Positions 27,009 through 35,770 are shown, counted from the first letter of the stretch. The stretch is 47,516 bases of DNA from an uncultured Alphaproteobacteria bacterium (GCA_937995535.1 CALKJU010000052.1:1-47516), one strand, 5' to 3'. The notes: generated from the sequence alone by a model not told the origin. Numbers and translations are program-made.

Positions 27009-28142
27009 TCACGGCGCCGGCGGGTGCGCCCCGACGGTGCCCCGGGGCTCGATGGGGCAGACTGTTCTCTCGCCGAATACGTGCTCGAGGACGACCACGG
27101 CCAGGGCGGCGGACTTCCGGTCCATCTCCGGGTCGGCGAAGTAATGGTCGAGCCCGATCTCGGCAATGGTGACGCCGCCGAGGGCGAGGATGTCGGCGAT
27201 CGGGGTCAGGGCGTCGTTGGGGCCGTGCCGGGCAAGGCGGGCATAGCCGAAGCGTGCGTGGGGGCCGATCTGGCCCGAGAGCGGGATGCCGACCAGGTTC
27301 ACAAGGCGCAGTGCGTCCGGCAGCCGCTGGCGCTCGAGGCGTGCGCTGCTGCGGTCGGTGCGCAGGCTGGCGACGCCCGCGCCGGCCGGCTGGTCGCGCC
27401 AAGCGAAGTAGGCGGCGGCCAGCCAGCTCGTGGGCCAGGTGGTCGCGAGGTCGGCCAAGGGCGTGCCGCGCAGGAGCCCGCCGACATTCACCCAGGCGCG
27501 CACCGCCTGCGCCTCCTCGGGTGCGAGCAGGTGGCCCAGCGCCTCGGCGACCTCCGCACCGCCCTTGCTGGCACTGAGCAGGATCAGCGTCCGGCCAGCA
27601 GCGGCGTGGCGGCGGACCGCGTCGGCGATGATCGCGGCGTTCTCCTCGACCGAGCCGTTTTCGACCGTCGCGACCAGCGTGCTCGCGATCCCGAGCCGGG
27701 CCAGCGCCGCGCGCGGCCGGGCGAGATCCGCACCCGTCTCGGGGCTGCGGCGATACATCCAGCCCGGCACTGCCAGGACCAGCACGTCCTCCGTCGCGAG
27801 CTCCGGCGCAACACCGGCGCGCAGGGCCGCGAGCTCGGCCTCGTAACGTTCCCGCCAGCAGGCGTTGACCGGATCGGCGGCGATCGTCGCGGCCAGCAGC
27901 AGCGCCGCGGTGTCGAGCGAGGTCCCCGCGGCGAGCGCCAGCCAACCGACCCGGTCGGCGGGCGCCGGCAGCGCGTCGAGTCGTCGTGGTGTATCCGTGA
28001 CCAGCGTCTGCGCCGCAGCGCTGTCGACCGTCGTTGCCACCAACTGCCCGGCGACCATGCCACGCGCGGGAAAGCGGTTGGTGCCGCAGCCGGTCGCCAT
28101 CGACAGGACGAGCAGGGCGGCGATGGCTTGCAGTGCCGGCAT
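27009..28142 (-). CDS. Putative lipoprotein with alpha/beta-hydrolase-like features
   Basis: A 377-residue protein with a lipoprotein signal (LLVLSMATGC, Cys at about 19). The middle contains VLVLAVPGWMYRRSPETG (possible oxyanion-strand region), ENAAIIADAVRRHAAAGRTL and LLSASKGGAEVAEALGHLL, where SASKGG looks like a nucleophile elbow of an alpha/beta hydrolase. A later GLDHYFADPEMD supplies possible Asp and His partners. Similar lipoproteins are annotated only as hypothetical. It is divergent from the Gfo/Idh/MocA gene with a 58-base spacer that must hold both promoters. Assignment to the hydrolase fold is inference. Confidence 0.65.
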   Translation of the reverse strand: MPALQAIAALLVLSMATGCGTNRFPARGMVAGQLVATTVDSAAAQTLVTDTPRRLDALPAPADRVGWLALAAGTSLDTAALLLAATIAADPVNACWRERYEAELAALRAGVAPELATEDVLVLAVPGWMYRRSPETGADLARPRAALARLGIASTLVATVENGSVEENAAIIADAVRRHAAAGRTLILLSASKGGAEVAEALGHLLAPEEAQAVRAWVNVGGLLRGTPLADLATTWPTSWLAAAYFAWRDQPAGAGVASLRTDRSSARLERQRLPDALRLVNLVGIPLSGQIGPHARFGYARLARHGPNDALTPIADILALGGVTIAEIGLDHYFADPEMDRKSAALAVVVLEHVFGERTVCPIEPRGTVGAHPPAP

Positions 28143-28200
28143 GGGTGCGCGCTATGTTGCGGGAAGAACGAGGCCGCTGGAGCTCGGGGAGGGAACAAGC

Positions 28201-29295
28201 ATGGCGGAGCCGGTGCGGATCCTGGTCGTGGGTGTCGGCAACATGGGGCAGAGCCACGCCAAGGCCTACCATCACAATCCCGGCTTCGAGATCGCCGGGC
28301 TGGTCAGCCGCACGATCCACGAGCGGGTCAAGGGGCTGGCGCCCGAGTTGCGGGGCTACCCGCTGTTCACGGACTATCTCACGGCGCTGCGCGAGACCCG
28401 GCCGGACGCCGTGTCGATCAACACCTATCCCAACACGCACGCCGAGTTCGCGATCGCCGCGCTGCAGGCCGGGGCGCATGTCTTCATGGAAAAGCCGATC
28501 GCGACCAACAACGAGGATGCCCGCGCCGTGGTCGACGCGGCCAAGGCGGCCGACAGGAAGCTGGTCCTCGGCTACATCCTGCGGGTGCATCCGGCCTGGC
28601 ACAAGTTCGTCGAGATCGCCAAGGGGCTGGGCAAGCCGCTGGTGATGCGGATGAATCTCAACCAGCAGTCTTCCGGCCCGGCCTGGAACTGGCACAAGGC
28701 GCTGATGGAATCGCTCACGCCGATCGTCGACTGCGGCGTGCACTATGTCGATGTGATGTGCCAGATGACCGGCGCGAAGCCGGTCCGGGTGCACGGCATC
28801 GGTGCCAAGCTCAGCCACGAGACCAAGGTGCAGAACTACGGTCACCTGCACGTCGTCTTCGACGATGGCTCGGTCGGCTGGTACGAGGCCGGCTGGGGCC
28901 CGATGATGTCCGAGGTCGCTTACTTCGTAAAGGACGTGTGGGGCCCCTTGGGCAGCGCCTCGATCGCCTACAAGCCGCAGGAGGGGCAGAGCGAGGCCAA
29001 GGCCGACAAGGTCAGCGACAGCGCCGACATCGACCAGCACACCAAGACCAACGCCATCAAGATCCACCACGCCGAGATCGACGCGAGCAACAATTTCGTG
29101 CGGCCCGACGAATGGATCTCGACCGAGGACGAACCCGACCACCAGGAGCTGTGCAACCGTGAACAGGCTTGGTTCCTGAAGACCATCCGCGAGGACATCG
29201 ACTTGAGCCAGTCCATGGAGGACGCCGTCAATTCGCTGCGCATCGTGCTCGCCGCGCAGCAGAGCATCGACGAGCGGCGTGCGGTGGAGCTGTAG
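28201..29295 (+). CDS. Gfo/Idh/MocA family NAD(P)-dependent oxidoreductase
   Basis: Cytoplasmic dehydrogenase of 364 residues, probably acting on a sugar, inositol or related polyol. The Rossmann motif is GVGNMGQSHA (11-20), the catalytic EKP is at 97-99 in FMEKPIATN, and the second domain includes IVDCGVHYVDVMCQMTG (catalytic Asp/His pair). GGGA precedes ATG 28201. The extra acidic/lysine-rich stretch around residues 260-290 (QSEAKADKVSDSADIDQHTK) is characteristic of a subset of the family. It is divergent from the lipoprotein gene and followed by a small hairpin. Confidence 0.9.
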   Translation: MAEPVRILVVGVGNMGQSHAKAYHHNPGFEIAGLVSRTIHERVKGLAPELRGYPLFTDYLTALRETRPDAVSINTYPNTHAEFAIAALQAGAHVFMEKPIATNNEDARAVVDAAKAADRKLVLGYILRVHPAWHKFVEIAKGLGKPLVMRMNLNQQSSGPAWNWHKALMESLTPIVDCGVHYVDVMCQMTGAKPVRVHGIGAKLSHETKVQNYGHLHVVFDDGSVGWYEAGWGPMMSEVAYFVKDVWGPLGSASIAYKPQEGQSEAKADKVSDSADIDQHTKTNAIKIHHAEIDASNNFVRPDEWISTEDEPDHQELCNREQAWFLKTIREDIDLSQSMEDAVNSLRIVLAAQQSIDERRAVEL

Positions 29296-29298
29296 TAG

Positions 29299-29313
29299 CG
29301 CCACCGTGTGGCG
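29299..29313 (+). terminator. Small hairpin after the oxidoreductase gene
   Basis: A 6-base-pair stem (29299-29304 with 29308-29313) with a 3-base loop, four bases after the stop codon; GCGC follows rather than a U-run. The 178 bases from here to the ATPase stop hold nothing else I recognise. Confidence 0.35.
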
Positions 29314-29491
29314 GCGCGCCTTGATCCTCATGCAGTTGGATTGTTACCCGATGGTCGCGGCGTCGAGCGGTAGCAAGTAGCCGCCGCCACGACGAATGGC
29401 CGTTGCGCGTCGGCGGCGATCCGCAGCTCGTCGCACCGATCGATGCCGCTGGGACGGGGCTCGATCCGACCTCGTCGTCGCACCCGGCGCG

Positions 29492-30547
29492 CTACAGTGT
29501 CAGCAGCACCATATGCCGCGGCTCGCAATGTAAGGTCAGCCGGTCGCCTGGCCGGACCGGATGCTCGGCAGGCAAGCGGGCCAGGAGCGGGACGGCGAGA
29601 CCCTGTACCGTCACCCGCTTGAAGCTACCCTGGAAGACAACCTCGGCGACGACACCCGTCCCCAGCGGCACGCCGTCGCCATCGGCCGGGCCGTTGCGGA
29701 CATGCTCCGGGCGCAGCGCCAGGGTCACCTCGCCACCGCTGGGGCCATCCGCGGCTATCTCGAGCCTCCCCAGGGGCGTGTCGATTACCACGCGGCCGTC
29801 GCGGTGCCCGGCGACGGTGCCGGGGATCAGCGTACTCTCACCCATAAAGGTGGCGGTGAAGCGAGTTGCCGGGCGGAGATAGACCCGCTCCGGCGGCCCC
29901 TGATCCTCGATCCGGCCATGATTCATCACGACGCAGTGGTCGGCCAGCGCCATCGCCTCCTCCTGGTCGTGCGTGACGTGGACGAATGCGGTTCCGACGC
30001 GCTGCTGGATCGCCTTGAGCTCGTCCTGCATCTGCCGACGCAGTTTGAGGTCGAGGGCCCCCAGCGGCTCGTCGAGGAGCAGCACGGCGGGCTCCACGAC
30101 CAGGGAACGGGCGAGCGCCACACGTTGCCGCTGCCCGCCGGACAGCTCGTGCGGCCGCCGCGACGCGGCGTCCGGCAGGCCCACGAGGCCCAACGCCTCC
30201 TGCACCCGGCGCTCCCGCTGGCCGCGCGCCACGCGGCGCATCCTGAGGCCGAAGGCCACGTTGCCGCCGACCGACATGTGCGGGAACAGCGCATAGTCCT
30301 GGAACACCGTGGCGGTGGGCCGGCGCGCCGGCGGCAGCGTCGTGCAGTCGCGGCCGTCGATCCACACCGCGCCCTCGTCGGGCACGAGAAAGCCGCCGAG
30401 GATCGAGAGCAGGGTCGTCTTGCCGGACCCCGAGGGTCCGAGCAGCACCGTGTAGCTCGCGGGCTCGATGGCGAGGGAGACACTGTCGAGCGCAACCGTA
30501 TCGCCGAAGCGGTGCGAGACGGCGCGGACCTCCACGGTAGCCGTCAC
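29492..30547 (-). CDS. Polyamine-type ABC transporter ATP-binding protein (PotA-like)
   Basis: ATPase of 351 residues for the second polyamine-type importer. Walker A GPSGSGKT at 37-44, Q-loop VFQDYALFPHM near 81, signature LSGGQRQ from 135, Walker B LLLDEP near 156 and switch VTHDQEEA are intact. The C-terminal TOBE-type region contains ATFMGESTLIPG and LALRPEHVR. The start is GTG and overlaps the upstream permease stop by 4 bases (GTGA). Last gene of the operon. Confidence 0.92.
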   Translation of the reverse strand: MTATVEVRAVSHRFGDTVALDSVSLAIEPASYTVLLGPSGSGKTTLLSILGGFLVPDEGAVWIDGRDCTTLPPARRPTATVFQDYALFPHMSVGGNVAFGLRMRRVARGQRERRVQEALGLVGLPDAASRRPHELSGGQRQRVALARSLVVEPAVLLLDEPLGALDLKLRRQMQDELKAIQQRVGTAFVHVTHDQEEAMALADHCVVMNHGRIEDQGPPERVYLRPATRFTATFMGESTLIPGTVAGHRDGRVVIDTPLGRLEIAADGPSGGEVTLALRPEHVRNGPADGDGVPLGTGVVAEVVFQGSFKRVTVQGLAVPLLARLPAEHPVRPGDRLTLHCEPRHMVLLTL

Positions 30548-31329
30548 GACCGACGCCGGCGGAGGACGACCAGCTCGATCGAGGCCACGAGCACCGCAGA
30601 GACGAGAAAGACGAGCGCGCCCACCGCGTTGGTTCGCGGATTCAAGCCGGCTCGGAGCAGGTTCCAGATCTCGACTGGCAGGGTCGTGTCGAAGCGGGTC
30701 AGCAGGAACGCGATGATGAACTCGTCCCATGAGAAGGTGACGGAGAGGAAGAAGCTCGCGAACAGCGCCGGCCAGAGCATCGGGGCGGTGATCAGCAGCA
30801 GCACCTGCCACTCGGCGGCGCCGAGGTCGCGCGCGGCCTGCTCCGCCCGCGCCTGCTGCTCGCCCATCTGGCTGTAGAGGATCGCGAAGCAGAGCGGGAG
30901 GTTGATGACGACGTGGCCGATCCCCGCGCTCACGCGCGAGCGCGGGGCGCCGAGCTGGTTGAGGAGGATCAGCAGGCCCATACCGATGATCAGGTAAGAG
31001 ACCATCAGCGGCAGGGTCAGCAGCGCGCGCCAGAGCCCCGACCCGGGCGGGCGGAAACGGGCGAGACCCCAGGCGGCAAGAAACCCCAGCACCACCGCCA
31101 GGGCCGAGGAGAGCAGCGCCACCAGCAGCGAGTTGCCGAGTGCGGCGGTCAATCGGCGATCACTCAGGACTGCATCGTACCAGCGGAGCGACGGCCCGGT
31201 GAAGGGCGGGACCGGCAGGGTCGTCGCCTGGAGGGAGAACAGGACCAGGACGACCACCGGCAGGAAAATGAACCCGTAGATGAGCGCAGCATAGAGGGCG
31301 CCGACGACGCGCGGCAACCGATGCGCCAT
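30544..31329 (-). CDS. Polyamine-type ABC permease (PotC-like)
   Basis: Permease of 261 residues with about six helices. EAA loop: AEQAARDLGAAEWQVLLLI. ATG at 31329 overlaps the stop of the upstream permease as TGATG. The YGFIFLPVVVLVLFSLQ opening and FSWDEFIIAFLLTRFDTTLP near the end are typical of PotC/YdcV-like proteins. Confidence 0.9.
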   Translation of the reverse strand: MAHRLPRVVGALYAALIYGFIFLPVVVLVLFSLQATTLPVPPFTGPSLRWYDAVLSDRRLTAALGNSLLVALLSSALAVVLGFLAAWGLARFRPPGSGLWRALLTLPLMVSYLIIGMGLLILLNQLGAPRSRVSAGIGHVVINLPLCFAILYSQMGEQQARAEQAARDLGAAEWQVLLLITAPMLWPALFASFFLSVTFSWDEFIIAFLLTRFDTTLPVEIWNLLRAGLNPRTNAVGALVFLVSAVLVASIELVVLRRRRS

Positions 31330-32156
31330 CAGACCCGCTCCAGGCGCAACCATCGCGCGCAGCCGAGATAGGCCACGGTGACAACCAGCATGAGGATCAA
31401 CGACAGCGCCGAGGCGAGGGGGAAATCGCCGCGGCGCCCGATCTGCAGCATGATCAGCTGCGGCATCAGCAGCTCGGTGTTGCCGCCGAGGATCTGCGGC
31501 GTGACGTAGTCGCCGATGGCGAGCACGAAGGTCAGGAACGCGCCGACCATGATGCCGGGCAGCGTCAGCGGCAGGACGATGTAGACGAACGTCCGCAGTG
31601 GCCCGGCGCCCAGGTCGGCGGCCGCCTTGCGGTAGCTGGGGCTGAGCTGCTTGAGACTGGCGAAGATCGTCAGCGTCAGCAGCATGACGAAGAAGTGGAC
31701 GAAACCGATCACCGTCGCGGCGCGGGTGTTGGCCAGCCGGAGCGGCTCGGAGAGCAGGCCGGCACCGACGAGCGCGCCGTTGACGACACCCTGCTCGGCG
31801 AGGACGAGGAGCCAGCTGTAGGAGCGCACGAGGTACGAGGTCCAGAACGGCAGGATCGCCAGCACCAGCGCCAGGCGCTGCCAGCGCTCCGGCACCTGCT
31901 CCGCGAGAACCCAGGCGAAGGGATAGGCGAGGAGCACCGCGAGCACGGTGACGAGCGCGGTCACTTCGAGCGAGTTGACAAGCGCCCGCCAGTAGCTGGG
32001 GTTGGTGAAGAACGCGACATAGTTGCCGAGCCCGGGACCGTCGCCCTGGAGCGGCTGCAGGCTGGTCCAAGCCATCAGCACGAGTGGCAGGATGAAGAAC
32101 AGGAGGGTCCACAGCACCGCCGGGCCGACGGTCAGCCATGGAACGAGGCGGGACAT
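31329..32156 (-). CDS. Polyamine-type ABC permease (PotB-like)
   Basis: Permease of 275 residues with about six helices and the EAA loop YRKAAADLGAGPLRTFVYI. PLVLMAWTSLQPL opens the first periplasmic loop, which is short, unlike the PotB-like protein at 5826-6869. The start ATG is 8 bases after the binding-protein stop. Confidence 0.9.
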   Translation of the reverse strand: MSRLVPWLTVGPAVLWTLLFFILPLVLMAWTSLQPLQGDGPGLGNYVAFFTNPSYWRALVNSLEVTALVTVLAVLLAYPFAWVLAEQVPERWQRLALVLAILPFWTSYLVRSYSWLLVLAEQGVVNGALVGAGLLSEPLRLANTRAATVIGFVHFFVMLLTLTIFASLKQLSPSYRKAAADLGAGPLRTFVYIVLPLTLPGIMVGAFLTFVLAIGDYVTPQILGGNTELLMPQLIMLQIGRRGDFPLASALSLILMLVVTVAYLGCARWLRLERV

Positions 32157-32164
32157 GGCGGCGC

Positions 32165-33220
32165 TCAGCGCGCCTGGAGCATCTCCGTCCAGACATCCTG
32201 CATCTGGCGGTCGAGCGCCTCGTCGGGCGCCGGGTAGGGCTGCGCACGGGCGAGGAACGCCGGCTGCTCCGCAAAGCGGAGGATGCGCTTCTCCTCGTCG
32301 GTCAGCGCGGCCTGCCGGTTGGCCGGCATGCCCCAGTAGCAGGAGGAGGTGGCGAGGCGCGCCTGGCCCTCCGGGCTCATCACGTAGCGGATGAACTCGA
32401 GCGCCAGCTCAGGGCGTGGGCTGTCCGCGAACATGGCGAGGGACTGCGACCAGAGCACGGCACCCTCGTCTGGGATGACGAAGTCGAGCGCCGGGTTCTC
32501 ACGGGCGAGGCCGGCTGTCACCCACTCACCGCCGCCGACCAGGATGTCGACCTCGCCGGTTGCGAGCGCGGTCTGGCTCGCCGCGACCTCGCCGACGAGG
32601 CGCGCATTGGCTTTCATCCCGAGGAGAACGTCGCGGATCGCTGGGAGGTCGTCGGCGCTCAGTTCGGAGGTGCGCTTGCCCACCGCCAGCGCCGCCATGC
32701 CCATCACCGGCAGGTAGTAGTCGTAGATCGCAAGGCGGCCACGGTATTTGGGCTCGAGTAACGCCTTGAGCGACCGCAGTTCCGCCGGATCGACTTTCGT
32801 GCGGTTGAAGCCGACCGTGTTGTAGCCGAACTTCTCGGTGATCGCGTAGCGCTTGCCGGCGACCGTCGTGTGCTCGTCGAAGCGCACCTCGGGAAAGAGG
32901 TCGGCGAGCGGCAGGCGATCCTCCGGCAGCGGCGCGAACAGGCCGCGCTCGACGCCGCGGCGAACGTCGATGGAGTCGATCACCATCACGTCCCAGTCGC
33001 CCGGCCGCGACTGCTCGACGATGGCGAGGCCCGCCCCGGTCCCCTCGTACTCCTTCACGTTGACCCGGACACCGTGCGCCTCCTCGAACGGCTGCAACAG
33101 CGCCGGATCGGCATGGTCGCACCAGATCAGCGCATTGAGCTCGTCGGCGCCCGCGGGGTGGCAGGCGAGTGCGGCGGCGGTGAGCGTCAGAGCACAGGCG
33201 AGACGGCGGGCAGTGCGCAA
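32165..33220 (-). CDS. Polyamine-type ABC substrate-binding protein (PotD-like)
   Basis: Periplasmic receptor of about 351 residues and first gene of the second polyamine-type operon. I chose a TTG start at 33220 because GGAAGGGAA lies seven bases upstream and because it puts a signal peptide (RTARRLACALTLTAAALACH) at the N-terminus; the frame is open further upstream but those residues look non-coding. Cleavage could be after PAGA, or the ALAC may act as a lipobox. The mature part has LIWCDHADPALLQPFEEAHG, VKEYEGTGAGL and the AITEKFGYNTVGFNRTKV region typical of the PotD group. Confidence 0.85.
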   Translation of the reverse strand: MRTARRLACALTLTAAALACHPAGADELNALIWCDHADPALLQPFEEAHGVRVNVKEYEGTGAGLAIVEQSRPGDWDVMVIDSIDVRRGVERGLFAPLPEDRLPLADLFPEVRFDEHTTVAGKRYAITEKFGYNTVGFNRTKVDPAELRSLKALLEPKYRGRLAIYDYYLPVMGMAALAVGKRTSELSADDLPAIRDVLLGMKANARLVGEVAASQTALATGEVDILVGGGEWVTAGLARENPALDFVIPDEGAVLWSQSLAMFADSPRPELALEFIRYVMSPEGQARLATSSCYWGMPANRQAALTDEEKRILRFAEQPAFLARAQPYPAPDEALDRQMQDVWTEMLQAR

Positions 33221-33397
33221 CGCGAGGTTCCCTTCCGGCGAGGGTTGGCAACGACCGAGGTTTAGCCACTCCGCAGCCACTGTCGATCCCGCCGAACGAA
33301 CGCCATCCGCGCTCACGGCTCCGACGCGGCATTACGCAGTCTACCGGGGGGTCGTTCGTCTCAAGGTTGTGACGCAGGCTGCGACGGAGGGATGCCC

Positions 33398-34108
33398 ATG
33401 CGACCGATCTTGCGGTTCGCCGTCCTGGTGCTGGTCACGAGTGGCACCTTGGGCGACGTCGCCGCCGCCGCGTCCGGCAAGGACACGGTGTCGATCATCG
33501 ACATCGCCGACCCGCCACGGCCACGCATCGTCGCCGACCTGCCCCTGCTCGGCTTCTTCATCGGGCCGCCGACGAATGTCGCGGTCACGCCGGACGAGTG
33601 CCTGGCGCTCGTTGCGAGTTCCGTGCTCTGGCTTCCGGAGAGCGAGGGCTGGAAGGTCGAGCCCGAGAATCGGCTGCATCTCGTCGACATCGAGGCCTCG
33701 CCGCCGCGCGTTGTCGACCGCGTGACGGTGGGCGACGCGCCCGAGGGGCTCGCGTTCAGCCCGCGCCGCGACCCCGATGTCGCGGTGCTCCTCAATGGCA
33801 GCGGGGCTGTTCCCGACGATGCGTGGTTCGCCTACCCGACGAGCAAGCTGTCGTTGCTCGCGCTGGACGCAGTTTCGGTACGCGAGGTCGGCGAAGTCGA
33901 GGTCGGAGGGTTCGCGGAAGGGATCGCCTTCAACCCCGATGGCGGCCATCTCTATGTAGGCAACTACAACGACCCGGATCTCTGGGTGCTCCGCGTCGAA
34001 GGGACCGCGGTGAGCGACACGGACGTGCGGATCCGCCTGCCGGGCCGGCCCGCGGCGCTGTGCAGCAGCGCCCCGTCACTTGGGCGAACGGTTGACGGCA
34101 TCACGTAG
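33398..34108 (+). CDS. Exported YVTN/beta-propeller protein, apparently internally shortened
   Basis: A 236-residue protein with a signal peptide (ILRFAVLVLVTSGTLG, cleavage near AAA-A) and blade-like repeats (VSIIDIADPPRPRIVADLPL; NRLHLVDIEASPPRVVDR; GFAEGIAFNPDGGHLYVGNY). Full-length relatives that I recall are about 380-400 residues with six or seven blades and carry two similar phrases ending IDL-x-A-x-PPR. Here one such phrase runs straight into VVDRVTVGDAPEGLAFSP, as if the segment between the two repeats had been lost in frame. The C-terminus beyond LPGRPAA is also atypical. ATG 33398 fits GGAGG at 33386 better than ATG 33392. It may be non-functional. Confidence 0.65.
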   Translation: MRPILRFAVLVLVTSGTLGDVAAAASGKDTVSIIDIADPPRPRIVADLPLLGFFIGPPTNVAVTPDECLALVASSVLWLPESEGWKVEPENRLHLVDIEASPPRVVDRVTVGDAPEGLAFSPRRDPDVAVLLNGSGAVPDDAWFAYPTSKLSLLALDAVSVREVGEVEVGGFAEGIAFNPDGGHLYVGNYNDPDLWVLRVEGTAVSDTDVRIRLPGRPAALCSSAPSLGRTVDGIT

Positions 34109-34150
34109 CAACGGCAGGTCACCGATCGCATCCGCTGCGCAGGGTCACCG

Positions 34151-34549
34151 ATGGAACGCAGGCGCGGTCTTCTGCTGGGCGTGTTCTGGCGCGTCGTGGT
34201 GATGCTCGTCCTGTTCAATCCCGTGCTGTCGCTGTCGCATTGGCTGCTGGTGAGCTGGCAGGATCGCCCCGGCCTCGCCCTGATCGTCCTCGCGATCGTG
34301 GCGCTCGTGCTGCTCTATATGCTGAGCCTCGCGCGGGAGTTCCCGGGGGTGACGCTGGCGACCGGCATCGGGCTCGGCGTCATCCTCGCCGGGGCGGCCT
34401 TACAGGGCTGGGTCGACCTGACGAGCCTCCGCTTCTGGCAGTGGGCGGCGCCGGTGCTGGCCGGCATCCTGTTCGCGGCGGGGCCGGCGTTCGCGATCAT
34501 CCGCCGGCGCGAGGCCGGGATCAGCGCCGCCGACGAGACCCCCGGCTGA
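34151..34549 (+). CDS. Small membrane protein, possibly DUF6524
   Basis: A 132-residue protein with four hydrophobic helices. Residues near the start (WRVVVMLVLFNPVLSLSHWL) and the helix arrangement recall DUF6524, which has a Tyr/Phe-Asn-Pro motif followed by a His-Trp pair; this is from memory and tentative. The C-terminus is basic then acidic (IIRRREAGISAADETPG). It lies 88 bases before the antiporter gene on the same strand. Function unknown. Confidence 0.6.
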   Translation: MERRRGLLLGVFWRVVVMLVLFNPVLSLSHWLLVSWQDRPGLALIVLAIVALVLLYMLSLAREFPGVTLATGIGLGVILAGAALQGWVDLTSLRFWQWAAPVLAGILFAAGPAFAIIRRREAGISAADETPG

Positions 34550-34637
34550 GCACGCGGCATTTCCCGCTAACAGCCCTGTCCGCAAGGACTGCGCCCGCCA
34601 TATCCCGGCGGAGCCTCAAACCACAGTCGGGGGACGC

Positions 34638-35597
34638 ATGACTGCCGTTCTGCTCGTCGCCGGCGTTGTGCTGCTCGTGGCAGGCGGCGATCTGCTCGTA
34701 CGCGGTGCCACGACGGCGGCCCGGCTCCTCGGCGTCTCTCCGCTGATGATCGGGCTCACACTGGTCGGGTTCGGTACATCGACGCCCGAACTCGTGACCA
34801 GCGTGACCGCGGCCATGAAGGAGGCGCCCGGTATCGCCGTCGGCAATGTGGTCGGCTCCAACATCGCGAACATCCTGCTGATCCTCGGCATCTCCGCAGT
34901 GATCTGTCCACTGGCGGTCGACCCCAAGGGCTTCCGCCGCGACTCGACGGTGGTCGTGGTCGCGTCGCTGTTCTGCCTCGCGGCGGTCCTGGTGGGCTTC
35001 CTCGGCCGGCTCGTGGGCCTGCTCTTCCTCGCCGCGCTCGCAGCCTACATCGTCTTCGTCTACGTCCAGGAGCGGACGGACAAGGACGAGGCCGGCGAGG
35101 TCCTGGAGCACATGGCCGAGGACGCGCCCGCGGCACCGCCGAGCCTGCCCGTGTCGATCGGCCTCGCGCTCGCCGGCATCGCGCTCACCGTGCTCGGCGC
35201 GCGCTGGCTGGTCGTCGGCGCCATCGACCTCGCCCAGGGCCTGGGTGTCTCCGACGCGGTGATCGGGCTCACCGTCGTCGCCGTCGGCACCTCGCTGCCC
35301 GAGCTCGCCACTACCGCGATGGCCGCGATCCGCCGCCACGCCGACGTCGCCTACGGCAACATCGTCGGCTCGAACATCTACAACATTCTCGGCATCCTCG
35401 GCGCGACCGCGGTGATCCACCCGATCGCGGTGCCGGCGCGGATCGCCGAGCTCGACATCTGGATCATGCTCGGCGCCACCGCGCTGCTGGTCCTGTTCGC
35501 GCGCTCGGGCTTCACCCTGCAGCGTTGGGAAGGGCTCGCGTTCCTCGCCGCCTATGCGGTCTATATCGGCAGCCTCGCGATGGGCGGCCGGGCCTGA
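34638..35597 (+). CDS. Calcium/sodium antiporter (CaCA family, YrbG-type)
   Basis: Inner-membrane cation exchanger of 319 residues with about ten helices in two inverted halves. The two alpha repeats are plain: GFGTSTPELVTSVTAAM with VGNVVGSNIANIL (about residues 44-80), and AVGTSLPELATTAMAAI with YGNIVGSNIYNIL (about 213-250). The central cytoplasmic loop is acidic (QERTDKDEAGEVLEHMAED). GGGGGA precedes the ATG. A hairpin cluster follows the stop. Confidence 0.92.
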   Translation: MTAVLLVAGVVLLVAGGDLLVRGATTAARLLGVSPLMIGLTLVGFGTSTPELVTSVTAAMKEAPGIAVGNVVGSNIANILLILGISAVICPLAVDPKGFRRDSTVVVVASLFCLAAVLVGFLGRLVGLLFLAALAAYIVFVYVQERTDKDEAGEVLEHMAEDAPAAPPSLPVSIGLALAGIALTVLGARWLVVGAIDLAQGLGVSDAVIGLTVVAVGTSLPELATTAMAAIRRHADVAYGNIVGSNIYNILGILGATAVIHPIAVPARIAELDIWIMLGATALLVLFARSGFTLQRWEGLAFLAAYAVYIGSLAMGGRA

Positions 35598-35604
35598 CGC
35601 AGAA

Positions 35605-35681
35605 ACGGCCGCCCCTTGCGGAGCGGCCGTCGAGCGAAGCGTTGGTGCTTCGCGGGTCGCCTGTACGGGCGGTTCTCCGCC
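35605..35681. terminator. Three tandem hairpins between antiporter gene and the mini-gene
   Basis: Three perfect stems: 35605-35612 with 35623-35630 (8 bp, 10-base loop); 35634-35640 with 35647-35653 (7 bp, 6-base loop); 35668-35672 with 35677-35681 (5 bp, 4-base loop). On the minus strand the first stem is followed by UUCU, forming a weak intrinsic terminator for the 22-codon gene; on the plus strand the set can end the antiporter transcript. Confidence 0.6.
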
Positions 35682-35684
35682 GGC

Positions 35685-35753
35685 TCAGGCCTCGCGCGCG
35701 GACGTGATCGACGTCGCCGCCAGGGCCAAGCCTCGCACCAGGGCGCTAGACAT
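35685..35753 (-). CDS. 22-residue peptide gene (new small protein candidate)
   Basis: Open frame of 22 codons plus stop, peptide starting MSSALVRGLALAATSITS and ending AREA. Evidence that it is translated: an exceptionally complete ribosome binding site (GGAAAGGAGGTGATCC) seven bases from the ATG, and its own promoter-like site just upstream. The peptide has one basic residue in a mostly Leu/Ala/Ser/Thr core and an acidic end, so it might lie at a membrane. It is not PqqA (no Glu-x3-Tyr) and I recognise no bacteriocin or toxin family. The downstream genes are on the other strand, so it is not a leader peptide of an obvious operon. Confidence 0.5.
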   Translation of the reverse strand: MSSALVRGLALAATSITSAREA

Positions 35754-35754
35754 C

Positions 35755-35770
35755 GGATCACCTCCTTTCC
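35755..35770 (-). promoter_or_regulatory. Extended Shine-Dalgarno sequence of the 22-codon gene
   Basis: Read on the minus strand, GGAAAGGAGGTGATCC is almost the exact complement of the universally conserved 3' end of 16S rRNA. AGGAGG occupies 35761-35766, with seven bases to the ATG. Most genes in this window have only 4-6 matching bases. Confidence 0.7.

Noticed and set aside
25097..27166. Minus-strand open frame of about 690 codons opposite the PhoX-like gene
   Set aside because: PhoX motifs are unmistakable on the plus strand; the antisense product is low-complexity and unlike any protein.
26905..29331. Very long open frame on the minus strand (over 800 codons)
   Set aside because: It is the antisense of the Gfo/Idh/MocA gene plus other genes. 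High GC leaves few stops; composition is His/Arg/Ala/Gly-rich with no domain.
35755..35770. Plus-strand sequence GGATCACCTCCTTTCC equals the 3' end of 16S rRNA
   Set aside because: No other 16S sequence is present on the 5' side. The match is explained by a full-length ribosome binding site on the opposite strand.
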